A stretch of 64,000 nt of DNA. It comes from Silene latifolia (Eukaryota; Streptophyta; Magnoliopsida; Caryophyllales; Caryophyllaceae). Position 1 is the stretch's first letter; each line of letters starts with the position of its first letter. Positions 42,762-53,099 of the stretch are shown here, one piece after another. Position numbers and translations under genes: made by a program. A model generated the notes under the pieces. That model was given only the letters and a program-made list of their open reading frames with translations, did no database searches and was not told where the DNA came from. The stretch is from assembly GCF_048544455.1 (NCBI RefSeq), contig NC_133537.1, forward strand, positions 311,649,738-311,713,737, in the 5' to 3' direction.

Positions 42762-43159
42762 AGATTTGCTTATTTTTATGCCATGCTTCCATCCTAGAGA
42801 TCGGTTTTCTTCATTTGATATTAGCAAATTGGTTCAACTTGCTCGCTTCTATCCATGTGAATTTACAAGTGCCATTTTACAACATTTAGAATATCAACTT
42901 GGAAATTTTGTTGAAGATGTTTGAAGTGATGACAGATTTTGGAATGTAGAGAGTCTAAACGATCTTTCCATGAAGCTTGTTGAGACGAGAAAACATTTGG
43001 TACACATAAAGGTCTACTTGCTCTTTAAACTTGTGCTGGTTCTTCCAGCAGTGGCAACAACGATTGTGGAAAGGGCCTCTTCAGCAATGACGTGTATAAA
43101 GAATAAAGTTCGCAATAGCATGGGGGATGATTTGTTAAATGACAATTTGGTTGCGTTTA
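42762..43159 (+). pseudogene. hAT/DUF4371-type gene, hAT dimerisation part
   Basis: Continues the gene cut at 36682. Recognisable are FDISKLVQLARFYP, LNDLSMKLVETRKH and the dimerisation-domain core LVLPAVATTIVERASSAM with KNKVRNSMGDDLLND. A stop lies near 42922. The frame runs to 43159, where the Harbinger-like element is inserted after ttta. Confidence 0.87.
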
Positions 43160-43189
43160 GGCCCTGTTCTTTTGGACTGAAACGAATAT

Positions 43190-43440
43190 GATCTGAACTG
43201 AACTGAACTTATATGATCTGAACTGAACTGAACTAAACTTGTAGGATTTGAACTGAACTTATAGGATCTGAACTGATCTGAACTTATAGGATCTGAATTG
43301 AACTGAACTTATAGGATCTGAACTGAACTTATAGGATTTGAACTAAACTGAACTTATAGGATCTGAACTGAACTGAACTTATAAGATCTGAACCAAACTT
43401 ATAAGATCTGAACTGTTATAAACTGAACTTATATGAGTCG
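43190..43440. repeat. Left arm: GATCTGAACTGAACTTATAG tandem units
   Basis: Degenerate tandem array with unit lengths of about 20-25 bp, varying by insertion or loss of a CTGAA step. Confidence 0.9.
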
Positions 43441-43538
43441 AATTTAAATTAACTTAATTTTATTTTATTTAACTTAACAATTATTCTTATTTTTTTCCTA
43501 TTATAAACCGGAACTTGTATTAAAAATAAACAAAAATT

Positions 43539-44100
43539 TTATAAGAAATTAGTGGGCAGCCGAGATACAATATGGCCCCCCACTCCCTTAGCGATAACAA
43601 AGCTAAGTCTAATAAAAATGTAAGCGGCCGCGCGAGCCCCTGCATCCTGAGAAACATAGAATTTTTGGATCCGCTTGAGCAAAGCCACAACATCCGTATC
43701 CAGCTCTCCCAGCGAAGAAAAAAAATTATTACGATATAATATTACTATCATTATTAATATAATATTATTACTTGCCAAGAGAGAACATTGATAAAGAAAT
43801 TATAGTCTAAAACACAGGGTAAAATAATACTGCAACATTTTTCCGCTTCATATACATTGGTTTGTTCATACATTATACTACAATTACATTACGATAACAA
43901 ATAAATCACATATTATATCTTTTTATCTAACCATTTATTTCCATATTATCATAATCCTCATCACTTTCATCTTCGCTATCACTCTCAACAACAGATCCAT
44001 TGCCTCGCGAAATGTTTTTGACTATGTTGTTTCGTACCTAATACATGGCCTTATTCCGCTTTTTATCAAACATGCTCGAAATTACTGTGACGCTGAAATT
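43539..44100 (-). pseudogene. Coding-like fragments inside the Harbinger-like element
   Basis: On the minus strand, 44100-43935 reads as a basic then strongly acidic segment (SDSEDESDEDYD) interrupted by a stop. 43778-43539 reads DTDVVALLKRIQKFYVSQDAGARAAAYIF and is more GC-rich than its surroundings. I do not recognise a family. They could be relics of the element's own genes or host sequence captured by it. Confidence 0.3.
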
Positions 44101-44298
44101 ATTAATGAGAGGAGATTTTTTTGTAAATAATAATGTATGTATCGAATAATTAATGTCAAATGTTTTTGTATCTGTCTTTAAAAATAATACTCTCTCCTAT
44201 TCTAAATAACTCCCACTATTTCATTTTTCGTCTATTCACAATACTCTCCCTATTTTCTTATTTGGCAAACTTCTATACTTATTTTAATCACCCCACCC

Positions 44299-44857
44299 TA
44301 GAGGTGGCAATCGGGTCACTCGGGTTGGTTACGGGTCAGGTCAAAGCGGGTCGGGTCATATCGGGTTCGGGTTATGTCGGGTCAGCGGCGGGTTCGGGTC
44401 GGTTCGGTTCATGTCGGGTTGTCTTCGAGTCGGGTCATCAACGAGTGGCAAGCCGGGTCGAGTCATTAGCGGGTCAGTGTCGGGTCAGGTTATCAGCATA
44501 TACTTTATTTTATATATTTCGTTTTAGATGGTAGTTTTATGTTTAAATAATAGGTAGAGGTATTAATTGTAGTTTTAAGTGAAAATAATTAAGATAAATG
44601 TCAATTTGGTGTTATTTAAACCATTATTAAGCTAGTTTATTATCGGGTCATCTATCGGGTTGAGAAAATATCGGGTCACGGGTCGGTTCGGTTTAGGTCG
44701 GGTTCGGGTTGGAGAAAATAAGGCTGTTATCGGTTATCGGGTCGGTTCGGTTCAGGTCGGTTCGGTTTCGGTTCACCCAATTTTCGGGTTGTATCGGGTC
44801 GGGTTTCAGGCGGGTCGGGTCGGGTTCCTCAGGTCGGGTCAGCTTTTGCCAGCTCTA
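44299..44857. mobile_element. hAT-type MITE of CGGGT repeats, TSD CCCCACCC
   Basis: Ends TAGAGGTGGCAA (44299) and, inverted, TAGAGCTGGCAA (44857). CCCCACCC is duplicated at 44291-44298 and 44858-44865. The 8-bp duplication and TAGAG-type end fit hAT. The body consists largely of degenerate TCGGGTCGGGTT units. No ORF of significance. Confidence 0.85.
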
Positions 44858-45109
44858 CCCCACCCCACAACAATACTCCACAATACTCATACTTTATCTT
44901 ATTTTAATCACCTTAGCCCACAACAATACTTATTTTAATCACCTTACCCCACAACAATACTTATTTTAATCACACAATATATTCCCCCTCTCCAATCTCT
45001 TATGCCGCTACAATACTTTACCATATAATATTCCCCTCCCTTAATTCTCGTGTCCTCCATGAAAGGGGAGGGTTATTAAGAATAGGAGGGAGTACTCCGT
45101 ATATAGATT

Positions 45110-45345
45110 TTCTGAACTAAATTTATAGGATCTGAATTTTTCTGAACTGAACTTATAAGATCTGAACTGAACTGAACTTATAGGATCTGAACTGAACTGA
45201 ACTTATAGGATCTAAACTGAACTTATAGGATCTGAACTGAACTGAACTTATAGGATCTGAACTGAACTAAACTTATAGGATCTGAACTAAACTGAACTGA
45301 ACTGAACTTATAGGATCTGAAGTGAACTGAAATTAAGTGACTTTA
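45110..45345. repeat. Right arm: GATCTGAACTGAACTTATAG tandem units
   Basis: Same unit and same orientation as the left arm, so the arms are direct rather than inverted, in contrast to the termini. Confidence 0.9.
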
Positions 45346-45367
45346 GGTCCAAAAGAACAGGGCCTTA

Positions 45368-45470
45368 TAGAGAGAGATTTTTGTAAGATTAGTGGCGAAG
45401 AACTCGTAAACCATTTTCGAAATTTGAGAACTCGCCGGTTTAGTTTTAAGTTTGTAATTTGGAATTCATG
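45368..45470 (+). pseudogene. hAT/DUF4371-type gene, C-terminal end
   Basis: When only one TTA is counted, the frame of 42762-43159 continues across the Harbinger-like insertion with IERDFCKISGEELVNHF and FRNLRTRRF, and stops near 45470. This is the usual C-terminal tail of the family. It confirms the insertion point and shows the gene existed before the element arrived. Confidence 0.8.
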
Positions 45471-46151
45471 ACTTATATTTATTATGTCGTGGTATTCATT
45501 TTTTTACGATTATGATAAAAAAAAAATTGTTAACCCTTATTTCGAATCCTAGGTCCGCCCCTGATTGTGTACTCTTGTGCTCTCATTAAGAGCTACAAAA
45601 TCTCATCATATGAGAGTAGTTCTCTTACATCCTCCCACAATTATATAAGTGTTTTACCTCCAATTTATATTAATAATCTATATTTATGATTTTTGGGTCC
45701 ATATTTACGATGCCTAAATTCTAACAGTAATATTTAGTTGGGACTCTGTACGTAGTCTGTAGTCTAGCACGAAGTTGTAGAAAAATGATCTAAAGTATTT
45801 ATTGACTTGCTATAAAAAAAATACCACTCCGTATATTAAATCAAAGTCAACCTGATGTATTAAGTCTTTAGGAGCATTAAATTGGTGGTTGTGTAGGGGA
45901 AACCGTTTATGGGAGGAGGAAACAAAACGCAAGCAGCTTTGCAAAATCCACTCTCAATAATACGTAGTACCATTCAATTGTCGTCCTAATAAATTGTGTG
46001 TTAAATAATAAAAGTAGTACTTTCACTAAGCATAAGACCATTAATTTATTAATTAATCTAACCAGTCTTTCTCCGATTTAGTTGTCACTATCTTTTATGA
46101 CGGTCACATATTAAGTTTTCATTTATTTTTACATTTTTGAAAGAAAACTCA
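45471..46151. other. AT-rich intergenic sequence
   Basis: I see no gene, repeat array or RNA gene here. A phrase near 45545 (CGAATCCTAGGTCCGCCCCTG) looks like the end of a transposon fragment but has no partner. Confidence 0.5.
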
Positions 46152-46154
46152 TTA

Positions 46155-46384
46155 GGCTCTATTCTTTTGATTAAAACTGTCTTAATAGAACTGAACTGAA
46201 CTTAATGAAGCTGAATTGAACTGAACTGAACTTAATAGGGTTGAACGAAACTGAACTGAAGTAAGACTTAATTTGTGAAGAGAATGACTAAACTGAGCTG
46301 AATGAAGCTAAACTGAACTGAATTTAACTGAATAAAGCTAAACTGAACTAAAATGTGCTGAAATTAAGTCAAAAGAACACGGCC
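46155..46384. mobile_element. Small Harbinger/Tourist-like MITE, TSD TTA
   Basis: Ends GGCTCTATTCTTTTGATT (46155) and, inverted, GGCCGTGTTCTTTTGACTT (46384); TTA at 46152-46154 and 46385-46387. The interior has CTGAACTGAACTTAAT units, clearly related to the arms of the element at 43160-45364. Confidence 0.85.
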
Positions 46385-46387
46385 TTA

Positions 46388-47440
46388 GACCTTAGTGTAT
46401 CAAATTATCAATTCATTTATGGTCGATCAAGTGCTTAGTTTGTACCCAGACATCATGGACTAACATGCGTAAGCTCGTGTGCAACATGATTATCAAGAAA
46501 AACCAGACCTTGTGAACTTGTGATGAGCGTTTTGCACGAATATGGAGTTATGTCTTTGTGAGCGTCTTGCTCAAACGTTTTGTAACTTTGCTTTTTATTT
46601 TACCAACTTTTCGCTAGTCGTCCTCTACATTATCAAAATAGCTATCTTTGAATCATAATTCTAACTCCGTCATTATATTGTTAATACGCATTCAATGTTG
46701 ATCATGATAATTGTCTTATGTTTTAGGAGTTTGATTTAATATACGGAGTGGTACGGAGTTTTAATAACCAAATTCTAAAATAATTATTCATCCTATACAT
46801 GCAGTTCTCAATCTATGCGTCAATAATGTACTCGTATTCTGTAGAAGTTTTCAATCTCCGTGCAATTTAAAGAGTTATACTCCATAAAATTACATATATA
46901 TAGCACAAGTTATATAACAGAGTATCTTTATATACGGACTATTTGCAATAGTCCTCAGTGGCGGTGGCCACGGCCCTCTTTCCGGGGTCCCGTGACATCA
47001 CAAACGGAATTTTTTAGTGTATTTTAGTACAATTTTTAGGTGAAATTAGAGTAATTTATGTTTTTAAGTAGAAATAAGCATTATATTTTTCAGGGTCTAT
47101 CCACAAGGAAAATTTTCTGAATCCGCTACTAAGCTGAATATATCCATACCGAGAAAGATGGCCACTTACTGTGCACAGTTTTCATTTTAGTCAACTATAA
47201 AAGTGTACAATAATAATAATAAGGGTAATAATAGAAACATACGGTCCCAATTAGGTCAAACATATCTATTAATTTGAAGTAAGGCTAATCAATCCAGCTT
47301 AGATTGAAGTTTAGTTTTTCAAACTAGGCAGTTGAAGGCATTAAAGGGTTAAGACACGGTTTACTGATGAATTGAGACATACATAACATGCATGCATTTA
47401 TAAGTTTCTCAACTGTTTTGACGTACTCCTAATCAAACCA
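46388..47440. other. Intergenic region upstream of glycine-rich protein gene
   Basis: AT-rich with no coding sequence seen. A degenerate transposon-like stretch, CAGTGGCGGTGGCC...ATCCGCTACT, spans about 46958-47130. CATGCATGCA, an RY-type motif, lies at 47389-47398 in the likely promoter. Confidence 0.5.
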
Positions 47441-47444
47441 TCAC

Positions 47445-47452
47445 TATATAAT
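47445..47452 (+). promoter_or_regulatory. TATA box of glycine-rich protein gene
   Basis: TATATAAT, 58 bp upstream of the ATG at 47510. Transcription would start near 47475-47490 (ATCTCAAATCATCACAC). Confidence 0.7.
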
Positions 47453-47509
47453 CCCCTCTTTCGATCCTTTACATCTCATCTCAAATCATCACACAAAAGT
47501 CTTAAGAAA

Positions 47510-48328
47510 ATGACTTCCACTGGTAGTAAGTTTTTGTTATGTTTTTTAGTTGGTGCCCTAGCAGTTTACACAACTACTAGTGCTAGGAATCTTGTGAGCA
47601 CTCAATCATCGTTTGAAGATGAGAAATTCTTCTCAGGCCACCACGGAGGCGCCCTAGGTGGAGGTGGTGGGCTTGGTGGCGGAGGCGGTGGTGGCCTTGG
47701 AGGAGGCGCGGGTGTTGGAGGAGGAGCTGGATTTGGAGGAGGAGCTGGTGCTGGAGGAGGAGCTGGTGGTGGTCTTGGAGGCGGAGGTGGTCTTGGAGGT
47801 GGAGGTGGTGGAGGGCTTGGTGGAGGCGGGGGTAGCGGACTTGGTGGTGGAGCTGGTTCTGGCGGTGGTGCTGGATTTGGTGGTGGAGCCGGATCTGGTG
47901 GTGGATTAGGTGGAGGAGCCGGTGGTGGTCTTGGAGGTGGAGGTGGTGGAGGTCTTGGTGGAGGCGGAGGTAGTGGACTTGGCGGTGGAGCTGGTTCAGG
48001 TGGTGGTGCTGGATTTGGTGGTGGTGCTGGTAGTGGAGGTGGACTTGGGGGTGGATTAGGCGGAGGAGCTGGAGGTGGTGGTGGTTTTGGAGGTGGAGGC
48101 GGTGGAGGTAGTGGCGGTGGACTTGGTGGAGGAGCTGGTTCAGGAGGCGGTGCTGGGTTTGGTGGTGGAGCTGGGGCTGGAGGTGGTGGTGGACTAGGTG
48201 GAGGAGCCGGAGGTGGTGGTGGATTTGGTGGAGGTGGAGGCCATGGTGGCGGTCTTGGTGGAGGTTCTGGTGGTGGATTTGGTGGAGGTGTCGGTGGTGG
48301 TAGCGGGATTGGAGGTGGATTACCATGA
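47510..48328 (+). CDS. Glycine-rich cell wall structural protein
   Basis: An intact 272-codon frame. Residues about 7-25 are a hydrophobic signal peptide (FLLCFLVGALAVYTTTSA), so the product is predicted to be secreted. A short charged segment with SFEDEKFF and a GHHGG precedes some 220 residues of GGX repeats (GGGLGGG, GGGAGFGGG, GGAGSGGG) without cysteines. This is the layout of class I glycine-rich proteins, which are thought to be structural components of the wall. TATA box, leader and stop are well placed. It is the only intact, non-transposon gene in the window. The reverse frames over it are low-complexity shadows. No intron is apparent. Confidence 0.92.
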   Translation: MTSTGSKFLLCFLVGALAVYTTTSARNLVSTQSSFEDEKFFSGHHGGALGGGGGLGGGGGGGLGGGAGVGGGAGFGGGAGAGGGAGGGLGGGGGLGGGGGGGLGGGGGSGLGGGAGSGGGAGFGGGAGSGGGLGGGAGGGLGGGGGGGLGGGGGSGLGGGAGSGGGAGFGGGAGSGGGLGGGLGGGAGGGGGFGGGGGGGSGGGLGGGAGSGGGAGFGGGAGAGGGGGLGGGAGGGGGFGGGGGHGGGLGGGSGGGFGGGVGGGSGIGGGLP

Positions 48329-48764
48329 ATAATATACCTATACAAGTGCAACATATCAGTTATACGATGACCGAAGAGAATCTCATGTTTACAATTTGCA
48401 CGTACGTTGTCAAGCATTTATTTGCTTGTTTAAGCATTCATATATTCGTCTTTCCTTCAGCATAATGACCACACTTGTGCTTAATAATATTCCGTACTAT
48501 GCTTAAAACTTACAAGTGTGTAATTTGTTTTCCTCAAAAGAAAAGTGATATCGGAATGTTTTCCTCTTATTGGTCTCTTAAGAGTATGGAGATCTTAGTT
48601 GAAAAGGTTACGTTTGGATATTAAAATTTTAAAAATGAATAACAATATTCCCGCGGACCGAGGTATAAAAAGAGTTATTTTTCAAAAATTAAGATGAAAA
48701 AATATCGTTGTTTACTTAAATTATCTCAGTGTCACCGAGTTTTAGTATTACCCATGTTATTATC
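48329..48764. other. 3' flank of glycine-rich protein gene
   Basis: Probable 3' untranslated region with AATAAT near 48482 as a possible polyadenylation signal. No other feature until the MITE at 48765. Confidence 0.5.
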
Positions 48765-49122
48765 TAGAGGTGGCAATCGGGCCAGTCGGGTCGGGTTTGG
48801 ACTTCGAGTCGGGTACTCGGGTCATATCAAGTTCGGCTCATGTCGATTCAACATACCCTTTCGCACCGAGTCTGGTTCGGTCGAGTCATTATGGGAGCGG
48901 GTTAAATGATCTATTAGGTCGGTTGGGTTTGGGGGTGAATCACCATTAAGTTTAATATTCAACCATTAATTGGTTGAGCTACTTCATTATTAAGTTAAAC
49001 GTATCAACCTAAATACTAAATTGCTTTCATTTAGATGAATATTAAGCCCAGTATTCAACTTAATCGATGCCATATCGGATCGGGTTCAGGTCGGGTCGCT
49101 CGGGCCAAGCTTGTCAGCTTTA
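48765..49122. mobile_element. hAT-type MITE of CGGGT repeats, second copy
   Basis: Starts TAGAGGTGGCAATCGGG, identical over 17 nt to the copy at 44299. It ends, inverted, TAAAGCTGACAA (49122). Flanks TTATTATC (48757-48764) and GTATTATC (49123-49130) match at seven of eight positions. The interior has degenerate TCGGGTC units at both ends and an AT-rich centre. Confidence 0.8.
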
Positions 49123-49206
49123 GTATTATCTCACTTTCAAAATAATAAGAAAAATATGATACTTCAATGGCACAATGCAAGTATGTTTTGCACTACTCGA
49201 TGATAA

Positions 49207-50080
49207 TCCCCTATATACTAAGAGAATAATATTAGTAACAGAAGTTATTAATTGGGACAATTATTGATTGAGTTCAGTTATAAAAGCTCTTGAAACTTAT
49301 TAATATCGTAATAGATCAATTAGTAACAGAAGTTATTAATTGGGACAATTTAGACCTATATTTATACAATTCTCAATTTGTGAATATCGAAATGCTTAGT
49401 AATAAAATCAACCTGAAGTAGCATCCGAAAGAAGTGCGTTAACCTGAACAGTTACGAACGTCGAGGGAAATGTGGAAAAGTATAAAGTACGGTATTGGTT
49501 GAATCTCATTTGTATAATGTTCTTAAAAAAAAATTATTTCTATTTTCTCATTATACATAAATAGAGTGGGCAGGAAAATTGTAGTAAATGGAGAGCCATG
49601 TGACTGACATGGGTCTTAATGGTTCTTCTATTATGATTATATATAGATATGTTAGTAATCACTCATTTGAAAAGTCAAAGTAAACTACATTAGCAAGGGG
49701 AGTAGTGAAAGTAATAGAAGCAACAACGGGAGTAGTGAAATTATCATTATTCATGCGGCAGTAGTGATAGTAACAATAATTACGGCGGGAGTAGTTAAAG
49801 TAACCGTAGTAATAACGAATGTAATAAAAATAACAATACTAACAACAAAAGAAATCATATATGAACAATTAACTAACTAATCGATTTAAGTAAAATATTA
49901 ATAGCGGGAGTAGTAAATTTATCTCATAATTTATTTCATCGTAATTTTAAGATATGGCATAGAAAAATATATTAAAGATAAATTTATGAGTTAGGCAACT
50001 TTAAAGAAGTTTTAATTAATTGAAAATAAATTTTAATGGTAAATAGAGGTAGCCCGAGCGTAGCCGGACACCAATACTAG
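49207..50080 (+). mobile_element. Candidate non-autonomous Helitron
   Basis: Starts TCCCCTATATACTAAGAG after A and ends CCAATACTAG before T, as expected for Helitrons (A|TC...CTAG|T). A GC-rich, imperfect hairpin (CCCGAGCGTAGCCGG) lies about 12 nt before the end. Inside are degenerate GGGAGTAGT repeats (about 49695-49920). No Rep/helicase gene. The hairpin is weak, so the call is tentative. Confidence 0.5.
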
Positions 50081-51308
50081 TCAATTTAATTCCCGTATCA
50101 ACCAAATGAAGCCTAAAAGTCTAAACACATATTCCTAATCTTTAAACTGATATTATTAGATTTTTGAAAAAAAAAACTTCATTAAAGTAATTTGAGAAAA
50201 TTTATAAAATGAAATTATTAGCTTTGTGATAAAAATAGTTTATTAATATACACAATTCATGACATTACTCGAATTTCTTAATCAGTTTCATAGCCCAATT
50301 TATTCTTATTTCAAAATACAATGAAGTGAAATATAAAAAATTACTGAGTTATCAATTTATCATGAATAAGTAATACATTAATAGATTAAAAACTCCATAA
50401 ATACCGTGTATTTATTGAGCGGAATTTAAACTACTAATCTCTTAACATCATAGACAAATTTAACGTTTTTACACCATGCGGGACTCTTACAAAATTGTAC
50501 TATTATCAACGCGCTGCCACCACCGCCTGATCTTTTCTTTCTTCTTTTCTTTTCTTGTTTTTTTTTCCTTAACCTATTTCTTATATCTTCTCTTCACCAT
50601 AATTGTCTTCTTAGATCTGGTGTTTATTATTTGCGAAGGGTCGTGGTGGTAGTCTTGTGGATATGAGTTGAATGGCAGGTGGTTATTTAATGTGTTGATA
50701 TTAAGTGGTGGGCGGTGGTTTGGTGGGTAAAAGTTGAGTGGAATGCAGGGTTGAGTTGGATAGTGGTGATGGGACTAGTGAGGGATCAGTACAAAAAGCA
50801 CACGTTTTTTTCAGCTATGTGGAGAAGCGATCGCCATTCGATATGAAACCTAGTCAGTAGCTGCATATAATTTGCGACATTTTTTACGCCGGCCTCATAA
50901 CAACGGTCGTAACTGCTTACTTAGTGATCATGAGAGAACACCATATAACTGCTAATTATAATTTTACTAGAGTTCAAATGTTTATTGGTTACTAAATAAT
51001 CAGATATTGTTATTTCATTAAATAGGTCTCACATTATCTCTTTTACAACATAATTGGTGTTTTTAAAAACCGTCTCAGACTATTAGTGCGAGAATACAAC
51101 ATTGACATTACGATACCAATAGCGATCAGACCACCACACCACTACTAACCACGTCAGTCACATATCAAATAGGCAATGGGATAAACCCAAACCTCTGCCA
51201 GCGTCCGGGCTGAACCACTGAACACCTAGTGGTGTAAAACGGTTTTGTTAAGTAAGGAACTGTTTTGGTAAATTTTTGTGAGTAAAATTTTTGTGTTTTC
51301 AAGGTTAA
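50081..51308. other. AT-rich intergenic sequence
   Basis: No gene recognised. A pyrimidine-rich tract lies at about 50528-50572 and a G/T-rich stretch at 50630-50790. Neither shows coding or repeat structure I can assign. Confidence 0.5.
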
Positions 51309-51556
51309 CTAGTTTTTGTGCCCGTGAAAATCACGGGTGCATTTTGGGTTAATTATTTAAACACACGCATAATGTAATCTCGTTTTGTTGGTACATATTG
51401 ACATCTTTATTGGCTCCACTGACACGCAAATATGTTTCAACATGAATTGTTGTTCACGTATTTTGGCAATAAGGAGTAAAACAATATATTTTTTTTCAAT
51501 TTCGCAGTATTATAATATTGGACAGGCGAATAGATGTAATAACGTATCAATGTAAT

Positions 51557-52228
51557 TGTTTGGGCTAAAAATCACACAATAAGGAAAAGCCCACTTAGTA
51601 AATAAACGGGTCTAAAGGGAAGAAAGGGAGTCCACGGTTGGAATAAGTACGGAGAAAGGAAATGGGCCGGCATGCACGCAGAAGAAGACTAGAGCCCATC
51701 GAAGGAGGCGTCTGGAATTAGGAAAGGGGGAGTCAGGGAGAAGTTAGGCAGACGTCAGGGAGATCAGGGAGAATTGAGAGAGACGACCAAACATGGAAAG
51801 AGTTATTATGGAAGTTATATTTCCTTTCCATAATCAAGGTAGGACATGCCTAGGGTTCTTACCCTATAAATAGTCGAGGAAGCAATCAACGGGAGGACAT
51901 TCATACATTCATTCATTCATACACACATCCACACGCATACATTCATCTGAGATCTCATCAACACGATACTTCGTGTCAGCAAGACTAGCATTACGATACC
52001 ATTGTAATCTTCCTCTCATTCAAGCATAGTACAATACTTGGAAGGGTACCGTCTCTCCCGCGGTTGTTCCCACATTGGGTTTTCCGCGTCACCAAATCTT
52101 ACGTGTCAATTTACATTACGTACTTTATTTCCTTATTTAAACGTCGTCATACAAACAATCATTCCATCAACCAACGATTAAGACCACATTGACCCGGATC
52201 AATCAATTCGGTAAACAATACCTAAACA
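51557..52228 (+). repeat. 5' LTR of right Tat element
   Basis: 672 bp. TATAAATAG at 51865-51873 is the probable promoter. The stretch AGGACATTCATACATTCATT downstream is shared in part with the LTR at 8929. Confidence 0.92.
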
Positions 52229-52231
52229 GTT

Positions 52232-52249
52232 TGGCGCCCACCGTGGGGC
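52232..52249 (+). promoter_or_regulatory. Primer-binding site, tRNA-Lys type
   Basis: TGGCGCCCACCGTGGGGC, 3 nt after the LTR and identical to the site of the left Tat element. Confidence 0.85.
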
Positions 52250-52285
52250 ATTGTGGTCGTCAATCGTTGATACTCTAAATACACA

Positions 52286-53041
52286 ATGGATAAGAAAGCA
52301 TCGGGCGCCGTGTCAGGGAGCAGACAACCGTCGCCACCACACGCTTCTACTCAAAGTCCAGCGTCAACAATGGCGATACAGGCTCCCGGACATACTTCGA
52401 GAACAACACCAACAGCAAAAACCTCTCTACCTCCTAAGACTTCTGCTGTCACAACCCAAGCCAGATCAGATAAGGGAGCAGCAAGCTCAGGCCTCACCCC
52501 GCCACCTAGTCCCACGCAAATCTTGCTCACTGGCGTGGAGAACCTCCAGAATGCCATGGAAAACATGAGAGAAAACCAGAAGAAAGCAGAAGCTGAAGCA
52601 AGGAAGAGGGACAGAGAGCTCTGGACGCAGATAGACTTCCTGAAACAGCAGTCTGCCACCCCGACGAGCAGGGCAGGGGAAGGAAGGTCTCCACTAGTAG
52701 ATCTGACACACGGGGCATCAAGCAGCAGGAATCCACTTCGACAGATACCAGCCGAACTGGTAACAAGGTTGGATCTAACTACAGTACCGACGGATGGAAG
52801 AATAACCCCACAAGGGCTGGGATACCTCACACCAGACACCCGGCCATCAGCCAGCCGTACGGAGGCGCGAACGGGTGGCATCCCTGTCAGCGGTTTCGCA
52901 GCAGCTGATCAGACACCTGGGGCAGGGTCCGAGCGGAACCAGCAAGTGAACTTGCAGCAGGGGACAATCGTTACTTCAACCCCCCTAGCTGCTGGAACAC
53001 ATCAGAACCTTCAAGAGCTCGGGTCGAGGCGAAGATATTGA
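52286..53041 (+). CDS. Tat gag, N-terminal part
   Basis: A 251-codon frame starting 36 nt after the primer site. It is Ser/Pro/Thr-rich, with a helical segment at residues about 80-125 ([24 protein letters not shown]), comparable to the coiled coil at the start of gag in the left Tat element. A TGA at 53039-53041 separates it from the main gag frame at 53100. A small frameshift between them is likely, and the two would form one gag. Confidence 0.75.
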   Translation: MDKKASGAVSGSRQPSPPHASTQSPASTMAIQAPGHTSRTTPTAKTSLPPKTSAVTTQARSDKGAASSGLTPPPSPTQILLTGVENLQNAMENMRENQKKAEAEARKRDRELWTQIDFLKQQSATPTSRAGEGRSPLVDLTHGASSSRNPLRQIPAELVTRLDLTTVPTDGRITPQGLGYLTPDTRPSASRTEARTGGIPVSGFAAADQTPGAGSERNQQVNLQQGTIVTSTPLAAGTHQNLQELGSRRRY

Positions 53042-53099
53042 ACCAACAGTAAATGACAAAGGACTCCGCATTCAAAGCAAGATAACAAATCAGCAGTAC

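Larger units (their letters stand above)
43160..45364. mobile_element. Harbinger/Tourist-like element with repeat arms, TSD TTA
   Basis: Termini GGCCCTGTTCTTTTGGAC (43160) and, inverted, GGCCCTGTTCTTTTGGACCT (45364) form the inverted repeat. TTA flanks both sides (43157-43159 and 45365-45367), the duplication typical of PIF/Harbinger. The arms (43190-43440 and about 45110-45345) are tandem GATCTGAACTGAACTTATAG units in the same orientation. The 1.6-kb core holds AT-rich sequence, two coding-like minus-strand fragments and a nested hAT-type MITE. No transposase is recognised. Confidence 0.85.

Noticed and set aside
46958-47130. Possible hAT-like element with CAGTGGCGG and ATCCGCTACT ends
   Set aside because: The ends are imperfectly inverted and the flanking 8 bp (ATAGTCCT and AGCTGAAT) do not match, so no insertion can be shown.
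47583-48417. Long reverse-strand ORFs over the glycine-rich gene, encoding Pro-rich or His/Gln-rich proteins
   Set aside because: They are the complement of the GGX repeats. Low-complexity GC-rich sequence keeps several frames open, and only the plus-strand frame has a signal peptide, TATA box and sensible start.
50520-51200. Possible host gene fragment downstream of the pyrimidine tract
   Set aside because: No open frame of useful length, no splice-bordered blocks and no recognisable motif were found on either strand.
52351-52881. Minus-strand ORF opposite gag of the right Tat element
   Set aside because: It is a shadow of the gag coding frame; its composition follows from the complementary codons, and it lies outside the antisense gene region.
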